Assembly (NCBI RefSeq): GCF_016924145.1
Contig: NZ_JAFFZO010000014.1
Span: 1-64,000, forward strand
Length of the DNA stretch: 64,000 nucleotides
Direction: 5' to 3'
DNA from: Amphritea pacifica
GTDB taxonomy: Bacteria; Pseudomonadota; Gammaproteobacteria; Pseudomonadales; Balneatricaceae
Shown here in pieces: positions 24,021 through 32,617 of the stretch (within the stretch, counting starts at the first letter, position 1; each line of letters starts with the position of its first letter). The notes under the pieces were generated by a model. That model did no database searches, was not told the DNA's origin, and saw nothing but the letters and a program-made list of their open reading frames with translations. The position numbers and the translations under genes are program-made.

Positions 24021-25397
24021 ATGAACAGAGGTCAGGTTTTGCTGGTGGATGACGATCCGGTGATTCGCCAATCCACCACCCTGTGGCTGCAGATGGCAGG
24101 TTTTGGGGTGATTGCCTGTGACCGGGCACGCGAGGCGCTGACCCATCTCAATGAACATTTTCCCGGTGTGGTGGTCAGCGATGTCCGTATGCCGGAGATG
24201 GATGGCTTACAGTTTATGCAGGAAGCCCGCGCTATCATCCCAGAGTTGCCGGTGATTCTGATTACCGGCCATGGTGATGTGGACATGGCGATCGGTGCCA
24301 TGCGCGATGGCGCCTATGATTTTATTGAGAAACCCTTTGTTCCGGAACGCCTGGTAGAGACGATCAACCGGGCCTGTGAGAAGCGACTGCTGGTGCTGGA
24401 AAATCTGCGTCTGCAACAGGATCTGGCCTCTCGTAGCGGGATTGACGCTAAAATCATCGGTATCTCTCCGGCTATTCAGAAGCTGCGGCGGGATATTCTT
24501 AAATACGCCGCATTGAATACCAACGTGATTATTTACGGTGAAACGGGCAGCGGTAAAGAGCTGGTGGCCCAGTGTCTGCACGAGTTCAGCCCCCGCAGTG
24601 AGCGCAATTTCGTGCCCATCAACTGCGGTGCGATTCCGGAGAATCTGATTGAAACGGAGCTGTTTGGCCATGAGGCGGGTGCGTTTACCGGTGCAGCAAA
24701 AAAACGCACCGGTAAGTTTCAGCATGCTGATGGTGGTACGCTGTTGCTGGATGAGATCGAAAGCATGTCTGCCAGCCTGCAGGTGAAGATATTGCGCAGC
24801 TTACAGGAGGGGGTAATTGAGCCGCTGGGGTCGAATAAACAGGTGCCGGTGGATCTGCGCATTGTTGCCGCTTCCAAAGCGGATCTGTCAGTCGAGGAAA
24901 ACTTTCGCCAGGATCTCTACTACCGGCTTAATGTGTCCTGCCTCTACCTTTCACCGTTACGTGAACGTATCGAAGATATCCCGCTGCTGTTTGAATATTA
25001 TGCCCGCCAGGCCGCTACCCAGCACGGCCGGGATCTGCGCAGAATAACCCGTCAGGATCTGTCCAATCTGCAACAGTATGCCTGGCCGGGGAATGTCCGG
25101 GAACTGAAGAATATCGCGGTGCGTTATGCCCTGGATGATATGCTGCCGGTGGCCGATCTGATCTACCCGGAAACGGCTATTGAACCGCTGAGTAATCAGC
25201 GGCTGGAGAGCGCTCTGCCGCTGGCCGCGCAGGTGGCAAATTTTGAATATAAAGTGATCTGCGATGCATTGCAGCAGCACAAGGGCAATATCAAAGCGGT
25301 GATGGAGATGCTGGACCTGCCACGCCGCACACTGAACCAGAAAATGGTTAAATATCAGATCGACCGTTCGCAGTTCATCGACTCAGCGGGAGAATAG
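24021..25397 (+). CDS. DctD-like sigma-54-dependent response regulator
   Basis: A 458-residue NtrC-family regulator. The receiver domain (1-120) has the phospho-acceptor Asp54 in VSDVRMPEMDG. The AAA+ domain (140-375) has Walker A GETGSGKE, the sigma-54 contact loop GAFTGA and Walker B GGTLLLDEIE. A Fis-type HTH sits at the C terminus (GNIKAVMEMLDLPRRTLNQKM). ATG 24021 with AGGAG is preferred over GTG 24015. It should activate the sigma-54 promoter at 25635 of the TRAP genes; three matching dyads begin at its own stop codon. Confidence 0.92.
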   Translation: MNRGQVLLVDDDPVIRQSTTLWLQMAGFGVIACDRAREALTHLNEHFPGVVVSDVRMPEMDGLQFMQEARAIIPELPVILITGHGDVDMAIGAMRDGAYDFIEKPFVPERLVETINRACEKRLLVLENLRLQQDLASRSGIDAKIIGISPAIQKLRRDILKYAALNTNVIIYGETGSGKELVAQCLHEFSPRSERNFVPINCGAIPENLIETELFGHEAGAFTGAAKKRTGKFQHADGGTLLLDEIESMSASLQVKILRSLQEGVIEPLGSNKQVPVDLRIVAASKADLSVEENFRQDLYYRLNVSCLYLSPLRERIEDIPLLFEYYARQAATQHGRDLRRITRQDLSNLQQYAWPGNVRELKNIAVRYALDDMLPVADLIYPETAIEPLSNQRLESALPLAAQVANFEYKVICDALQQHKGNIKAVMEMLDLPRRTLNQKMVKYQIDRSQFIDSAGE

Positions 25398-25413
25398 GCA
25401 AAAATTTGCTTAT
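25394..25413. promoter_or_regulatory. Upstream activating site 1 for the sigma-54 regulator
   Basis: ATAgGCAA-N4-TTGCtTAT, 20 bp, overlapping the regulator's stop codon. It sits inside a longer palindrome whose outer arms are GGGAGAATA and TATTCTCCC. The same 20-bp plan recurs at 25508 and 25542. Confidence 0.7.
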
Positions 25414-25507
25414 TCTCCCCGCATTTCTGAAAAACTCTGCTTTACTTTAATTTTACCCCTCCCTGTGTATGACGTTGTCTGTCTGAAGAGGGGGAGTGAA
25501 CGCATTT

Positions 25508-25527
25508 ATAGGCAAAATCTTGCTTAT
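25508..25527. promoter_or_regulatory. Upstream activating site 2
   Basis: ATAgGCAA-AATC-TTGCtTAT, 20 bp, with the same spacing and half-sites as site 1. About 120 bp upstream of the -24 element, a normal distance for an NtrC-type enhancer. Confidence 0.75.
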
Positions 25528-25541
25528 CTGCTGCGGGGGTA

Positions 25542-25561
25542 ATCGGCAGCTTTTTGCTTAT
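25542..25561. promoter_or_regulatory. Upstream activating site 3 (weaker)
   Basis: ATCgGCAG-CTTT-TTGCtTAT, 20 bp. The right half-site is identical to sites 1 and 2; the left half-site differs at two positions. Its centre is 34 bp from that of site 2, about three helical turns, which suits cooperative binding. Confidence 0.65.
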
Positions 25562-25634
25562 CAGCTCTGAAAATCGAAGAGGAAAATAATAAAAACTTTT
25601 TTATTATCAATAGCTTGTGAGTTTTTGTTTGGCT

Positions 25635-25650
25635 TGGCATTGGCATTGCT
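25635..25650 (+). promoter_or_regulatory. Sigma-54 (-24/-12) promoter of TRAP operon
   Basis: TGGCATTGGCATTGCT fits the consensus TGGCAC-N5-TTGCW with correct spacing; GG at -24 and GC at -12 are intact. The transcript would begin near 25660, 37 bases before the receptor gene. Together with the sigma-54 activator immediately upstream this is strong evidence for regulated expression. Confidence 0.85.
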
Positions 25651-25696
25651 TAATACAATGCACACTAACAATAAATCCCGAGAGAAGGAATTAAAC

Positions 25697-26725
25697 ATGC
25701 AAAGTAGTAAACGAACTCTGATCAAAGGCCTGGGTCTGGCTGTCACGCTGAGTGCTGCTCTGGGTGGCGCATCGATCGCGCAGGCAGAAGAGAATCGCTC
25801 CTATATTCTTGCGACCGCTTCGACCGGTGGAACCTACTACCCGGTCGGTGTGGCTCTGGCAACGCTGACAAAAGTAAAGCTTGAACCTAAATATAAGGTG
25901 TCACTCTCTGCTATCAACTCTGCCGGGTCAGGTGAAAATATTAAGTTGCTCAGCGAAAATGAGGCTCAGTTTGCGATTCTGCAGGGACTCTATGGCGCCT
26001 GGGCCTGGAGTGGTGAGGGCGCATTTGCCTCAACCGGTCCGAAGAAAAACCTGCGTTCGGTTTCTATGTTGTGGCAGAACGTTGAGCAGTTTGTGGTTAA
26101 GTCAGATCTGGCGAAAACCGGCACCGTTGATGATCTTAACGGTCTGAAGGGGAAAAAATTCTCCATAGGTAAGAAAAATTCCGGCACAGAGGGCTCCGGT
26201 CTGCAGATTCTGAAAGGCCTGGGCATCGATGCAGGTAGCATGGATATGGCTCATATGGGCTACGGCCCCAGTGCCGATGCGCTGCAGAACGGCACCATTG
26301 AAGGGATGAATATCCCATCCGGTGTGCCTACCTCTGCGATTACCCGGGCATATGCGTCCCTGGGTAGTGATATGACCGTGCTGGACTTTACCGATGAGCA
26401 GATTGAAAAAGCCAACGGTAACTATAAGCTATGGACCCGTTATGTGATTCCGGCGAATACCTATCCGGGTCAGGTAAAAGATATCAACACTATGGCTCAG
26501 CCTAACTTCCTGGCGGTCCGCGATGATCTGTCAGAGGAAGATGTTTATCTGCTGACGAAAACTATCTATGAAAACCTGCCATTCCTGAACGGTATTCACA
26601 AAGCGACTAAAGCGATGGCACTGGAAAAAGCCATTGCTGGTTTACCACTTCCTTTGCACCCTGGTGCCGCCCGTTATTACCGGGAAGCGGGTCTGACTAT
26701 TCCTGAGCACCTGATTGCTGAGTGA
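25697..26725 (+). CDS. TRAP transporter TAXI-family solute receptor
   Basis: A 342-residue periplasmic binding protein with a signal peptide (about residues 1-32, ending SIAQAEE). TAXI-family landmarks are ILATASTGGTYYPVG, SAGSGENIKLL, KGKKFSIGKKNSGTEGSG and MNIPSGVPTSA. It binds the substrate for the fused permease encoded 91 bp downstream. The start at 25697 has AGAAGGAA upstream. The ligand is unknown; the DctB/DctD-like regulators suggest an organic acid, but TAXI receptors also bind amino acids. Confidence 0.92.
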   Translation: MQSSKRTLIKGLGLAVTLSAALGGASIAQAEENRSYILATASTGGTYYPVGVALATLTKVKLEPKYKVSLSAINSAGSGENIKLLSENEAQFAILQGLYGAWAWSGEGAFASTGPKKNLRSVSMLWQNVEQFVVKSDLAKTGTVDDLNGLKGKKFSIGKKNSGTEGSGLQILKGLGIDAGSMDMAHMGYGPSADALQNGTIEGMNIPSGVPTSAITRAYASLGSDMTVLDFTDEQIEKANGNYKLWTRYVIPANTYPGQVKDINTMAQPNFLAVRDDLSEEDVYLLTKTIYENLPFLNGIHKATKAMALEKAIAGLPLPLHPGAARYYREAGLTIPEHLIAE

Positions 26726-26816
26726 TCCCTGTTGCTGATCAGTTCAGTGATCCCCCGGGGGCGGCCAACGCCCCCGATCTCTTACGTTCTACCTTTATTG
26801 TCAACGGAATACCGCT

Positions 26817-28958
26817 ATGAGTTCTATTGATGCCAATACCGATCAGGAAACCGCTGCAAAGCTGAAGAGTCTGGAGCTGTTGCAGCGTCCGGAACACTCG
26901 CTTACAGGACGCTTTATTTACTGGGCGGGCGTTGCCTTTGCCCTGGTGCACATCTACTTTAACACGCTCAGCACGGTGTCAGAGTTGCGGGTGTCTGCCA
27001 TCCATTTTGGTGGTTTTGCTCTGTTATGTGCGCTGATGGTGCCGATGATGCGCTGTAACACCAGTGCCGGGCGTCGTATTACGCTGATACTCGATATCCT
27101 GCTGGGGTGTGCTGCGATCGCCTGTACCCTCTATCTGATCGGTTTCGAAGATGCCCTGTACGCCCGGGGCGTTAAATTTGATGATCTCGACTGGGTCTTC
27201 TCGCTGTGTGCCATCTTTATTGCGCTGGAGATGGCGCGCCGGACCACTGGCTGGTTCATTCCCTGCATGATTCTGGTCGCTCTGACCTATGTTTTCTGGT
27301 GGGGGCAATATATTGACGGGATCTTCGGTTTCCCGGGCCTGAGTCTGGAAACACTGTTGTATCGCAGTTACTTCTCTTCAGAGGGGATGTTTGGTCAGAT
27401 CGCCCGGATATCCTGGACCTATGTGTTCATGTTTATTCTCTTTGGTGCCTTTCTGGTGAAGTCCGGTGCCGGTGATTTCATTATCGAGCTGTCCCGTTGT
27501 GCGGCCGGCCGGATGGTGGGCGGTCCCGGATTCGTTGCGGTGCTGGGTTCAGGCCTGATGGGCTCGGTGTCCGGCTCCTCGGTGGCGAATACAGTATCCA
27601 CCGGGGTGATTACTATCCCTCTGATGCAGAAGGCAGGTTTTCCCGCCCGCTTTGCAGCTGGTGTCGAAGCGGCAGCCTCTACCGGGGGGCAACTGATGCC
27701 GCCGGTGATGGGGGCCGGGGCTTTTATTATGGCCTCCTATACGCAGATTCCCTATGTGGATGTGATCGCCGTGGCGGCACTGCCGGCACTGTTGTACTTC
27801 CTCTCAGTGGGCTTTTTTGTCCGGGTTGAGGCGATGCGCAGTCAGGCGCAGGCGGTTGAACTGGATACCCGCCCCATTGGCGAGGTGTTCCGGGATGGCT
27901 GGCACTATCTGTTGCCACTGGTGGTGCTGGTGAGTCTGCTGATCTATGGTTTTACGCCTACCTACGCTGCGGGTATCTCCATTATTTCGGTGGTGGTTGC
28001 CTCCTGGTTATCGAAACATCCAATGGGTCTCAAAGATGTTTTTGATGCCCTTGCTCAGGGCTCTAAAAATATGGCTACCACGGCGATGCTGCTGATCGCT
28101 GTGGGGCTGGTGGTCAACGTCGTGGCGATGACCGGTATCGGTAACACCTTCTCTCTGATGGTCGCCGAGTGGGCCGGTGGCAGTCTGCTGATTACCCTGC
28201 TGCTGGTGGCCCTGGCGTCTCTGATTCTTGGGATGGGATTGCCGGTAACGGCGGCCTATATTGTTCTGGCTACCCTGTCAGCGCCAGCACTGTATAACCT
28301 GATTGCGGAGATGCAACTAGTGGATATGATGGTCAACGGGACGCTGCCGGAAGTTGCCCGAACCATCTTCCTGCTGGTCGATGCAGATAAAGCGGCGCTA
28401 TTGGCTGAACCGATGAGCAAGGTGGATGCTCAACAGTTACTTGCACTGGTGCCCGGAGATTTTAAAGGCCAGTTGCTGGAGCAGGCGATCGATCCGGCGC
28501 ATCTGACCATGATCTTGTTGTCTGCCCATATGATTATCTTCTGGTTATCTCAGGACTCCAATGTCACTCCACCGGTCTGCCTGACCGCTTTTGCCGCTGC
28601 TGCGATTGCAAAAACGCCGCCGATGGCAACTGGTTTTACTGCCTGGAAGATCGCTAAGGGACTTTATATTGTGCCGTTGCTGTTTGCCTATACCAATTTT
28701 ATTGGTGGTACTACCGCTGAGGTGTTGAGTATTTTCTTCTTCGCAATTTTCGGTATCTACGCGTTGGTTGGCTTTATGGAGGGGTATCTTGAGAGTCCGC
28801 TTAACCCTCTGTTAAGACTGATCTCGGGTGTTGCCGGTGGGGTGATGCTATGGCCCCATAGTGAATGGTGGATGAGTAGCCTGGGGTTGCTGGTGTTTCT
28901 GGCGCTGTTCATCTACAGCCGCTCCCGCAGGGAGATTCCGTCGGGGGCTTTGGCATAG
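26817..28958 (+). CDS. TRAP transporter fused permease (4TM + 12TM)
   Basis: A 713-residue integral membrane protein joining the small DctQ-like and large DctM-like TRAP subunits, as is usual for TAXI systems. The DctM-like part has GSVSGSSVANTVSTGVITIPLM, AAASTGGQLMPPVMGAGAFIMA and ILGMGLPVTAAYIV. It works with the TAXI receptor encoded upstream to take up the substrate using an ion gradient. A terminator follows at 28991, so receptor and permease form a two-gene operon. Confidence 0.92.
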   Translation: MSSIDANTDQETAAKLKSLELLQRPEHSLTGRFIYWAGVAFALVHIYFNTLSTVSELRVSAIHFGGFALLCALMVPMMRCNTSAGRRITLILDILLGCAAIACTLYLIGFEDALYARGVKFDDLDWVFSLCAIFIALEMARRTTGWFIPCMILVALTYVFWWGQYIDGIFGFPGLSLETLLYRSYFSSEGMFGQIARISWTYVFMFILFGAFLVKSGAGDFIIELSRCAAGRMVGGPGFVAVLGSGLMGSVSGSSVANTVSTGVITIPLMQKAGFPARFAAGVEAAASTGGQLMPPVMGAGAFIMASYTQIPYVDVIAVAALPALLYFLSVGFFVRVEAMRSQAQAVELDTRPIGEVFRDGWHYLLPLVVLVSLLIYGFTPTYAAGISIISVVVASWLSKHPMGLKDVFDALAQGSKNMATTAMLLIAVGLVVNVVAMTGIGNTFSLMVAEWAGGSLLITLLLVALASLILGMGLPVTAAYIVLATLSAPALYNLIAEMQLVDMMVNGTLPEVARTIFLLVDADKAALLAEPMSKVDAQQLLALVPGDFKGQLLEQAIDPAHLTMILLSAHMIIFWLSQDSNVTPPVCLTAFAAAAIAKTPPMATGFTAWKIAKGLYIVPLLFAYTNFIGGTTAEVLSIFFFAIFGIYALVGFMEGYLESPLNPLLRLISGVAGGVMLWPHSEWWMSSLGLLVFLALFIYSRSRREIPSGALA

Positions 28959-28990
28959 CGCCCGCAGCGAGATATCCCAACTATAATAAT

Positions 28991-29018
28991 AAAACCGGCT
29001 TTTGATGCCGGTTTTTTC
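28991..29018 (+). terminator. Rho-independent terminator of TRAP operon
   Basis: AAAACCGGC (28991-28999) pairs with GCCGGTTTT across a 7-nt loop and is followed by further T residues. It lies about 33 bp after the permease stop codon. Confidence 0.85.
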
Positions 29019-29060
29019 GTTTTTAAGCTAAATAGTGAGTAATATCACTTATTCATCAGC

Positions 29061-29099
29061 CGACAATTTGTTAAATTGTCGTTGGGAGCGGTGGCTCCC
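29061..29099. repeat. Two adjacent perfect hairpins
   Basis: CGACAATTT-GTT-AAATTGTCG (29061-29081) is followed 2 bp later by GGGAGC-GGTG-GCTCCC (29084-29099). Both lie between the TRAP terminator and the first Sel1-SPOR gene. The first could be an operator or an mRNA hairpin; the second has no T tract. The rest of the 28959-29303 interval holds no gene. Confidence 0.45.
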
Positions 29100-29303
29100 C
29101 GTACTTTGCTTGCAGGCCGGTATAGTTCCTTTATGTGCCCGCCTGTTTGGTACCGTCAGTATATGATAAAGACTGGCTGGAAATGGCTCCCAACAGAGGA
29201 TTGTTATGGTCGCCAGTTTTCTGCTTAGCTCCGGGGGGGAGTTAAGCAGTACAAATGCTATGAAGCGGCTTCTATAAAGCACTTCAGAATTGCGGTAGGG
29301 ACT

Positions 29304-30848
29304 ATGTTAATAAGATCGAAGTCAATATCATTGAACCGAATGGCTCATTTACCCGTACTGCTTGGCGCGGGTTCTGCTCTGCTACTTTCCTCTGTTTCGT
29401 TTGCCGGTGGGCAGGACACCAATGCATGTTATCAGCTTTTTTCCACTGCCGATTATCAGAGTGCCCGGGGGCAGTGCCAGGAGTTCGCTGAACTGGGAGA
29501 CGCCAAAGCCGCCTTTCTGTTAGCGACGATGTATTATCAGGCGCTGGGTACGGATGAGGATGATCAGCGCGGACTCTTCTGGGATAAGGTTGCCGCAGAA
29601 AAGGGCCATCCCGAATCGGCTTATCGTCTGGGTCTGGCTTATCAACTGGGGCAGGGGGTTGCCCAGAGCAATAGTCAGGCGCGACACTGGTATCAGCAGG
29701 CGGCTCTGGCGCAACATGCCAAGGCGCAGAAGTTGCTGGCAGCGATGTTTGAAACCGGTGCTGCCGGGGAGAAAGATCAGTCGCGGGCTTATCAGTGGTA
29801 TCTGAAAGCCGCTCAGCAGGGACTGGTCAGTGCTCAGCTTAAGGCAGGCACTATGTTGCTGGAAGGGCGTGGCGTAACGGCTAACCGGGCATCGGCGCAA
29901 CACTGGATCAGAAAGGCAGCCGAAGCGGGTAATGGCAATGCCCAGGTGGCGATGGGGGTGATTCTCGCTGAGATCGATCCGGCCGAAAGTCTGATCTGGT
30001 ATCAACGCTCGGCTAAGCAGGGTAACAGCCTGGCGCTGCAAAACCTGGCTCTGGTGTACTATGCCGGCCAGGGGGTTAAGGCAGATCATAAGAAAGCCGC
30101 CGAGTTAGCGCAGCAGGCCGTTGATGCCGGAAACAGTGAAGCCGAGTCCCTGTTAAATCTGATTCGTCTTGAAACAGAACAGCAAAAAGTGGTTGAACTT
30201 CAGGCAGAAAAACAGCAGTTAACGCGGCTGATACGTGAGTCGGTTCCCGAAAATGGCTCAGGTGAACAGCAGCTGTTACTGGCAACGCTCTCTGTCGATG
30301 GTGTGTTACCCGATGCAGAACCAGAAGTTGAAGCCGAACCTAAAGCAGTGGCGCAGCTACCTGAGACCGGTGAGTCCTCAACGGGAAGCGAAACTACGAC
30401 TGAATCGGCACCAACGGAGTTGGCCGCTACGCAGCCGGCCCCGTCTGCTACTGAGCTTTCTCAGGACGTTAACGTAGCTGAAGCACTGCCTGACACTGAG
30501 GGCCAGTCGTTGCCGCAACCGATTGAATGGCATCCGGATAACCCCTATGCGCTGGCGGATGGCTGGGTGATGGATCAGTTTCCACCCAATTTTACCCTTC
30601 AGCTACGGTATGGCACCGATGAAGCAGGGATGCTCAAGTATATTAAGCAGCATAACCTGCCTGACAGTGTCAGGTATTTTCGTACTCAGCGTGAAGCAGG
30701 GCTGTTTTATGTGCTGATCTATGGTGACTATAAAACCATACCAGAGGCCGAACAGGCCGTGGCGGAGATTCCGGCGTCTGCCCGAAAGAGCCACTGGATT
30801 CGGAAATTCAGGCGCTTGCAGGAGTTATACGTGCCCCCAGAGTCCTGA
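29304..30848 (+). CDS. Periplasmic Sel1-repeat protein with C-terminal SPOR domain (1 of 3)
   Basis: A 514-residue protein with a signal peptide (cleavage near SFA-GGQD, residue 36). About seven Sel1 repeats span residues 60-275 (for example PESAYRLGLAYQLGQGVAQ and SAQLKAGTMLLEGRGVTAN), then a short coiled coil and a Glu/Pro/Thr-rich linker (330-405). A SPOR-like domain lies at about 430-505 (FTLQLRYGTDEAGMLKYI, FYVLIYGDYKTIPEAEQAV). SPOR domains bind denuded peptidoglycan; Sel1 arrays mediate protein contacts. First of three tandem paralogues. Confidence 0.8.
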   Translation: MLIRSKSISLNRMAHLPVLLGAGSALLLSSVSFAGGQDTNACYQLFSTADYQSARGQCQEFAELGDAKAAFLLATMYYQALGTDEDDQRGLFWDKVAAEKGHPESAYRLGLAYQLGQGVAQSNSQARHWYQQAALAQHAKAQKLLAAMFETGAAGEKDQSRAYQWYLKAAQQGLVSAQLKAGTMLLEGRGVTANRASAQHWIRKAAEAGNGNAQVAMGVILAEIDPAESLIWYQRSAKQGNSLALQNLALVYYAGQGVKADHKKAAELAQQAVDAGNSEAESLLNLIRLETEQQKVVELQAEKQQLTRLIRESVPENGSGEQQLLLATLSVDGVLPDAEPEVEAEPKAVAQLPETGESSTGSETTTESAPTELAATQPAPSATELSQDVNVAEALPDTEGQSLPQPIEWHPDNPYALADGWVMDQFPPNFTLQLRYGTDEAGMLKYIKQHNLPDSVRYFRTQREAGLFYVLIYGDYKTIPEAEQAVAEIPASARKSHWIRKFRRLQELYVPPES

Positions 30849-30937
30849 TAAATACGGGATTCTGCTATAGCCAGCGCAGGGCTCGTAAGGCCCCTCTGTT
30901 ATATAAATGACCTTGTTACTGCTGTTACGGACAAACT

Positions 30938-32536
30938 ATGGCCCGAACTGTTTTCTATCTCCTGAGTGTTTCACTCATCTGGAGTTCTTTAGCGCAGGCT
31001 GAAGATCTGAGCTGTCGAACACTCTATGAAAATAAACAAACCCGCGCAGCGCTACAGCGTTGCCTGCCGCAGGCTGCAAAAGGGGATGGTGAAGCCAGCT
31101 TCATTCTCTCTAACCTATACAGCCAGGGTTTCGAAGGAAGTCCTCCAGATCTGCATCTGGCATTGCAGTGGCTGACCCGTTCTGCTGAGTGGGGGTATGG
31201 GCCCGGCTGTTATAACCTGGCGAAGCTTTACGAGCGGGGGGATGTCGTCCCCAAGAGTCTGGAAACTGCCTTCAGTTGGTATCTTAAAGGGGCAAAGCAG
31301 GGGCACCTGGCCAGCCAGGTAAAGACTGGTATCAGTTATCTTAAAGGGAGCGGGACGCCTCAGGATTTCTCTCAGGCGCGCCACTGGCTGGAGCTAGCGG
31401 TCGAAAAGGGTGATCTGAGTGCGCAGATTACACTGGCGACGCTGCTAAAACAGACGGATCCGCAGCAAGCGATGACGTTGTATCAGCGTGCTGCAGAGCA
31501 GGGCAGTGGTTTTGCCCATTACCAGTTGGCGTTGCTCTACCGGGAGCCAGCAGATGCTGAAGAGATGGATCTTGATAAGGCTCTGCACCATGCAAAAGAG
31601 AGTGAACGGCTGAACTATGAAGCGGCTGTTGATCTGGTCGAAAGCCTGCGCCAGCAGATGGCGCTCGAGGAGTCCCGGCGCATCGCGGAACAGACGCAGG
31701 CAGAGTCAGAGGCAGGGAATACTCAGTTAACCACTGCTGCACCAGCGACGACATCTGAGCAGGTGCCGGTTGCTGAGGATGATCAGAATGCTGTCGTCAG
31801 TGCTGATATCAGTGCCGATAATAGTAGCATGGTTGATCAGACAGACACTGAAATGGAATCCCGGCGCATCGCGGAACAGACGCAGGCAGAGTCAGAGGCA
31901 GGGAATACTCAGTTAACCACTGCTGCACCAGCGACGACATCTGAGCAGGTGCCGGTTGCTGAGGATGATCAGAATACTGTCGTCAGTGCTGATATCAGTG
32001 TCGATAATAGTAGCATGGTTGATCAGACAGACACTGAAATGGAATCCCGGCGCATTGCGGAACAGACACAGAAAGATTCTGATGCCGGAAATAATCAGTT
32101 AACCACTGCTGCACCGGCGACGACATCAGAGCAGGTGCCGGTTGCTGAGGATGATCAGAATACCAGCGTCAATGCTGATGTTAGTACGGCTGATCTGGCT
32201 GACGTTGAAACAGATCATCAGGCGGCTATTGGTCGGCACGATTTCTCCTGGCTGAAGTCGCAGCCTGAAGGGCATTATGTGTTGCAACTGGTACAACTGA
32301 GCAGTGAAGATTCGGTCAGAGTGTTTCTGAAAAAAAATCAACTGGATGGCAAAGCTAACTACTTCAGGGCTGTGACCGCTGCCGGGAATATGTATGTGGT
32401 GCTCTATGCCGAATCGAGTGCATCCCTGAGCGGTGCCCGGGCAATTGCAGCTGGGAAGTTGCCTGAAAAGCTGTCTGATAGGGTCTGGTATCGCACCTAT
32501 CGGGCGATTCTCTCCGCTTATAAACCGGTGGATTAA
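30938..32536 (+). CDS. Periplasmic Sel1-repeat protein with internal repeats and SPOR domain (2 of 3)
   Basis: A 532-residue protein with a signal peptide (about residues 1-21), Sel1 repeats at 45-225, then a 62-residue segment beginning ESRRIAEQTQ present almost three times (residues 245-415), and a C-terminal SPOR-like domain (about 430-525, HDFSWLKSQPEGHYVLQLVQL). The repeated segment is acidic and Thr/Ala-rich, a likely flexible spacer. Copies 1 and 2 are nearly identical at DNA level, indicating recent duplication. It lies 89 bp after the first paralogue. Confidence 0.8.
   Translation: MARTVFYLLSVSLIWSSLAQAEDLSCRTLYENKQTRAALQRCLPQAAKGDGEASFILSNLYSQGFEGSPPDLHLALQWLTRSAEWGYGPGCYNLAKLYERGDVVPKSLETAFSWYLKGAKQGHLASQVKTGISYLKGSGTPQDFSQARHWLELAVEKGDLSAQITLATLLKQTDPQQAMTLYQRAAEQGSGFAHYQLALLYREPADAEEMDLDKALHHAKESERLNYEAAVDLVESLRQQMALEESRRIAEQTQAESEAGNTQLTTAAPATTSEQVPVAEDDQNAVVSADISADNSSMVDQTDTEMESRRIAEQTQAESEAGNTQLTTAAPATTSEQVPVAEDDQNTVVSADISVDNSSMVDQTDTEMESRRIAEQTQKDSDAGNNQLTTAAPATTSEQVPVAEDDQNTSVNADVSTADLADVETDHQAAIGRHDFSWLKSQPEGHYVLQLVQLSSEDSVRVFLKKNQLDGKANYFRAVTAAGNMYVVLYAESSASLSGARAIAAGKLPEKLSDRVWYRTYRAILSAYKPVD
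31670..32185 (+). repeat. Tandem 186-bp coding repeat, about 2.8 copies
   Basis: Copies begin at 31670, 31856 and 32042, exactly 186 bp (62 codons) apart. Copies 1 and 2 differ at only a few bases; copy 3 has diverged and is cut short at its 3' side. The period preserves the reading frame, so copy number can change without breaking the protein. Confidence 0.9.
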
Positions 32537-32617
32537 TCCCGTCGCGTTCTGGGTGATCTGACGGTGTGTCAATCGGATTGGATGAACAAGCAGAAATATG
32601 GTGTTAAAGGATCAACA

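Noticed and set aside
25394-25425. Palindrome at the response regulator stop codon read as a terminator
   Set aside because: No T tract follows (CCCCGCATTT), and its inner 20 bp matches two further enhancer-like dyads, so a protein-binding site is more likely.
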